Assembly: GCA_900551145.1 (NCBI GenBank)
Contig: URUQ01000096.1
Coordinates: 1-5,325 of the forward strand
Direction: 5' to 3'
Origin: an uncultured Eubacteriales bacterium
GTDB lineage: Bacteria > Bacillota > Clostridia > Christensenellales > CAG-917
Length of the DNA stretch: 5,325 bases
Below are positions 3,787-5,325 of this stretch, one piece after another. The notes under the pieces are model-generated. The model was given only the letters and a program-made list of their open reading frames with translations. It searched no databases and was not told the origin of the DNA. Made by a program: the position numbers and the translations under genes. How positions within the stretch are numbered: the first letter of the stretch is position 1; each line of letters opens with the position of its first letter.

Positions 3787-5226
3787 TTAATACGCTTTTG
3801 CGTAGTAGATGACGTGCGAGGCCGGCTTCCCACATACAGGACATACGTCTCCGACGGGCGTTTGGTCAAAAGGCATACAACGAGAGGTGGCGGAGTATTT
3901 CTCTTTGATGACGTCTTCGCAATGGCGGTCTCCGCACCACATTGTCTTGACGAAGTTGTGATTGTCAAGCGCGTCTTTCATCTCGTCGAGGTTGTGGCAA
4001 GTGACGATGTGGGAGTGCAAGAAATCGTGAGATTGCTTGAACATATTCTTTTGGATATCGTCGAGCAATGCGGGGATTTCCGTGGTCAAATCGTCGAGTT
4101 TGAGTGCAAATTTGTCGTGAGTATCACGGCGTGCAACCATTACTTGACCGTTTTCGATGTCGCGAGGACCGATTTCGAGACGTACGGGGACCCCCTTCAT
4201 TTCCCATTCATTGAATTTCCAGCCGGGGGATTGTTCTCTGTCGTCGAGTTCCACTCTCACGCCCGCATTGCGGAGTGCGGTTGCAACTTCGTTTGCCTTG
4301 TCTATGACGCCCTCTTTATGAGCAGCGACAGGCACTACTACGACTTGGATAGGTGCGACTACCGGCGGGAGTTTGAGACCGCGTTGGTCGCCGTGTGCCA
4401 TAATGAGTGCACCGATAAGACGGGTTGACGTACCCCAACTGGTTTGATAGGGATTTTTGAGTTGACCGTCTTTGTCGAGATACTTGATTTCAAAAGCGGA
4501 CGAAAAGTTTTTTCCAAGATAGTGGGACGTGCCCGATTGCAACGCTTTGCCGTCGAGCATCATTGCCTCCATAGTGTAGGTGTCCACTGCGCCTGCAAAT
4601 TTCTCTTTTTCCGTCTTTCGACCTACGAGAACGTCGATTGCAAGCACGTTTTGCATAAACTCACGATACACTTCGAGCATTTTGAGCGTTTCTTCTCTTG
4701 CCTCTTCCTCGGTTGCGTGGAGGGTGTGACCTTCTTGCCACAAGAACTCGCTCGTGCGCAAAAACGGACGAGTGGTCTTTTCCCAACGCACTACGTTTGC
4801 CCACTGGTTGATGAGCACGGGCAAATCGCGATAGCTCTTCACCCACTTTGCGTACATAGAGCAGATAATGGTTTCGGATGTCGGGCGGACGACAAGTTGC
4901 TCTTCGAGCGGAGTGTTGCCGATGTGCGTAACGAGTGCGACTTCGGGCGCAAATCCTTCTACGTGGTCAGCCTCTTTGACGAGAAAACTGTACGGAATAA
5001 AGAGCGGGAAATATGCGTTTTTGTGACCCGTTGCCTTGAAACGCTTGTCCATCTCGTGTTGGATATTTTCCCAAATCTCGTATCCGTAAGGGCGGATAAC
5101 CATAGTACCCTTGACAGGACCGTAGTCAACGAGTTGCGTTTTGAGCACGACGTCGGTATACCATTGGGGAAAATCCTCGTTCATATCCGTAATTTCTTTT
5201 ACAAATTGTTCTTTTTCCTTTGCCAT
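3787..5226 (-). CDS. proS: Prolyl-tRNA synthetase, short archaeal/eukaryote-type (type 3)
   Basis: This 479-residue cytoplasmic class II synthetase attaches proline to tRNA-Pro using ATP. Motif 1 lies near MVIRPYG (42-48), followed by RPTSETI (114-120). Motif 2 is RTSEFLWQEGHT (157-168), and motif 3 covers GTSTRLIGALIMAHGDQRG (265-283). The anticodon-binding domain begins near APIQVVVVPV (291-300). A C-terminal zinc-binding domain follows, with C431, C436, C462 and C465, and the family-typical end YYAKAY. No editing insertion is present, unlike the longer bacterial type. The start is the ATG at 5224-5226 (MAKEKEQF), since GAGG lies 6 nt upstream. The open frame continues to 5310 only because adapter sequence was joined to the contig. 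No T-box leader can be judged because the upstream region is cut off. Confidence 0.96.
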   Translation of the reverse strand: MAKEKEQFVKEITDMNEDFPQWYTDVVLKTQLVDYGPVKGTMVIRPYGYEIWENIQHEMDKRFKATGHKNAYFPLFIPYSFLVKEADHVEGFAPEVALVTHIGNTPLEEQLVVRPTSETIICSMYAKWVKSYRDLPVLINQWANVVRWEKTTRPFLRTSEFLWQEGHTLHATEEEAREETLKMLEVYREFMQNVLAIDVLVGRKTEKEKFAGAVDTYTMEAMMLDGKALQSGTSHYLGKNFSSAFEIKYLDKDGQLKNPYQTSWGTSTRLIGALIMAHGDQRGLKLPPVVAPIQVVVVPVAAHKEGVIDKANEVATALRNAGVRVELDDREQSPGWKFNEWEMKGVPVRLEIGPRDIENGQVMVARRDTHDKFALKLDDLTTEIPALLDDIQKNMFKQSHDFLHSHIVTCHNLDEMKDALDNHNFVKTMWCGDRHCEDVIKEKYSATSRCMPFDQTPVGDVCPVCGKPASHVIYYAKAY

Positions 5227-5232
5227 ATCTTG

Positions 5233-5236
5233 CCTC
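5233..5236 (-). promoter_or_regulatory. Ribosome binding site fixing the proS start
   Basis: On the minus strand GAGG ends 6 nt before the ATG at 5226. It is the only good site near any possible start in this frame, and it excludes the longer version beginning in the adapter. AT-rich sequence with TATAAT-like boxes at 5251-5256 and 5275-5280 lies further upstream, but no matching -35 box can be verified before the contig ends. Confidence 0.65.
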
Positions 5237-5281
5237 AATAATATTGATATATTATAATAATATACTGCTTTGATATTATAT

Positions 5282-5325
5282 CTGTCTCTTATACACATCT
5301 CCGAGCCCACGAGACGGACTCCTAT
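5282..5325 (-). other. Illumina Nextera adapter and index (artificial sequence)
   Basis: The mosaic end CTGTCTCTTATACACATCT (5282-5300) is followed by CCGAGCCCACGAGAC (5301-5315), the i7-side Nextera read-through sequence. GGACTCCT (5316-5323) matches the i7 index commonly listed as N705, and AT (5324-5325) is the start of the next adapter part. This is not genomic DNA. Translated on the minus strand it gives MGSEMCIRDR, a recurring false protein N-terminus. Confidence 0.98.

Larger units (their letters stand above)
3575..3787. repeat. Pair of 19-bp direct repeats 194 bp apart
   Basis: TTCGCTAAATAGCGCGTCT occurs at 3575-3593 and again, identically, at 3769-3787. The similarity extends slightly upstream (AAGTT before both, with a one-base difference in spacing). 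Each copy contains the palindrome CGCTAAATAGCG. The second copy ends on the last base of the proS stop codon, as read on the plus strand. The pair encloses the hairpins at 3630-3656 and 3696-3758. Confidence 0.75.

Noticed and set aside
3814..4428. Plus-strand frame of 204 codons opposite proS
   Set aside because: Antisense shadow of the proS 3' half.
4444..5241. Long plus-strand frame of 265 codons opposite proS
   Set aside because: It is the antisense of a clear proS gene, with no recognisable domain and no ribosome binding site.
5227..5310. 28-residue N-terminal extension of proS
   Set aside because: Its first part is translated adapter and the rest is AT-rich upstream DNA; ProRS homology begins around the MAKEKEQF start, which has its own ribosome binding site.

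Overview
The window looks like a short assembled contig from a low-to-moderate GC bacterium, most likely a Bacillota (Firmicutes, Clostridia-like) organism. This is inferred from strong AAGGAG-type ribosome binding sites, a compact rpsF-ssb-rpsR operon, rho-independent terminators with T tracts, and a short archaeal/eukaryote-type prolyl-tRNA synthetase. The species cannot be named from the sequence alone.

Layout: 1-177 is an AT-rich repeat, a good sigma-A-like promoter and a structured leader. 178-1127 is a plus-strand operon for ribosomal protein S6, single-stranded DNA-binding protein and ribosomal protein S18, closed by a terminator. 1176-1744 has no credible gene but is packed with inverted repeats. 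1780-3027 (minus) encodes a membrane-anchored metallo-beta-lactamase-fold protein of the ComEC C-terminal type. It has a near-consensus promoter placed so that the transcript would start on the A of its ATG, with no Shine-Dalgarno site. 3169-3274 holds a tiny reading frame without a normal start codon, with a ribosome-binding-site-like sequence before it and a terminator after it. 3275-3786 is a second repeat- and hairpin-rich non-coding stretch. 3787-5226 (minus) is proS. 5282-5325 is not genomic: it is Illumina Nextera adapter with an index.

The operon supplies two adjacent small-subunit ribosomal proteins (S6 and S18 bind each other on the ribosome platform) plus the essential ssDNA-binding protein. 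ProS charges tRNA-Pro. The metallo-beta-lactamase protein probably acts outside the membrane on an unknown substrate. Three terminators share one 10-bp stem core (AAAGACACGC), the most distinctive genome-level pattern here.

I do not see a convincing undescribed multi-gene system. The best leads are the shared terminator stem, the predicted leaderless metallo-beta-lactamase gene, the hairpin arrays in the two large gaps and the long structured hairpin after proS. The clearest firm result is the adapter contamination, which creates a false 28-residue extension of proS.
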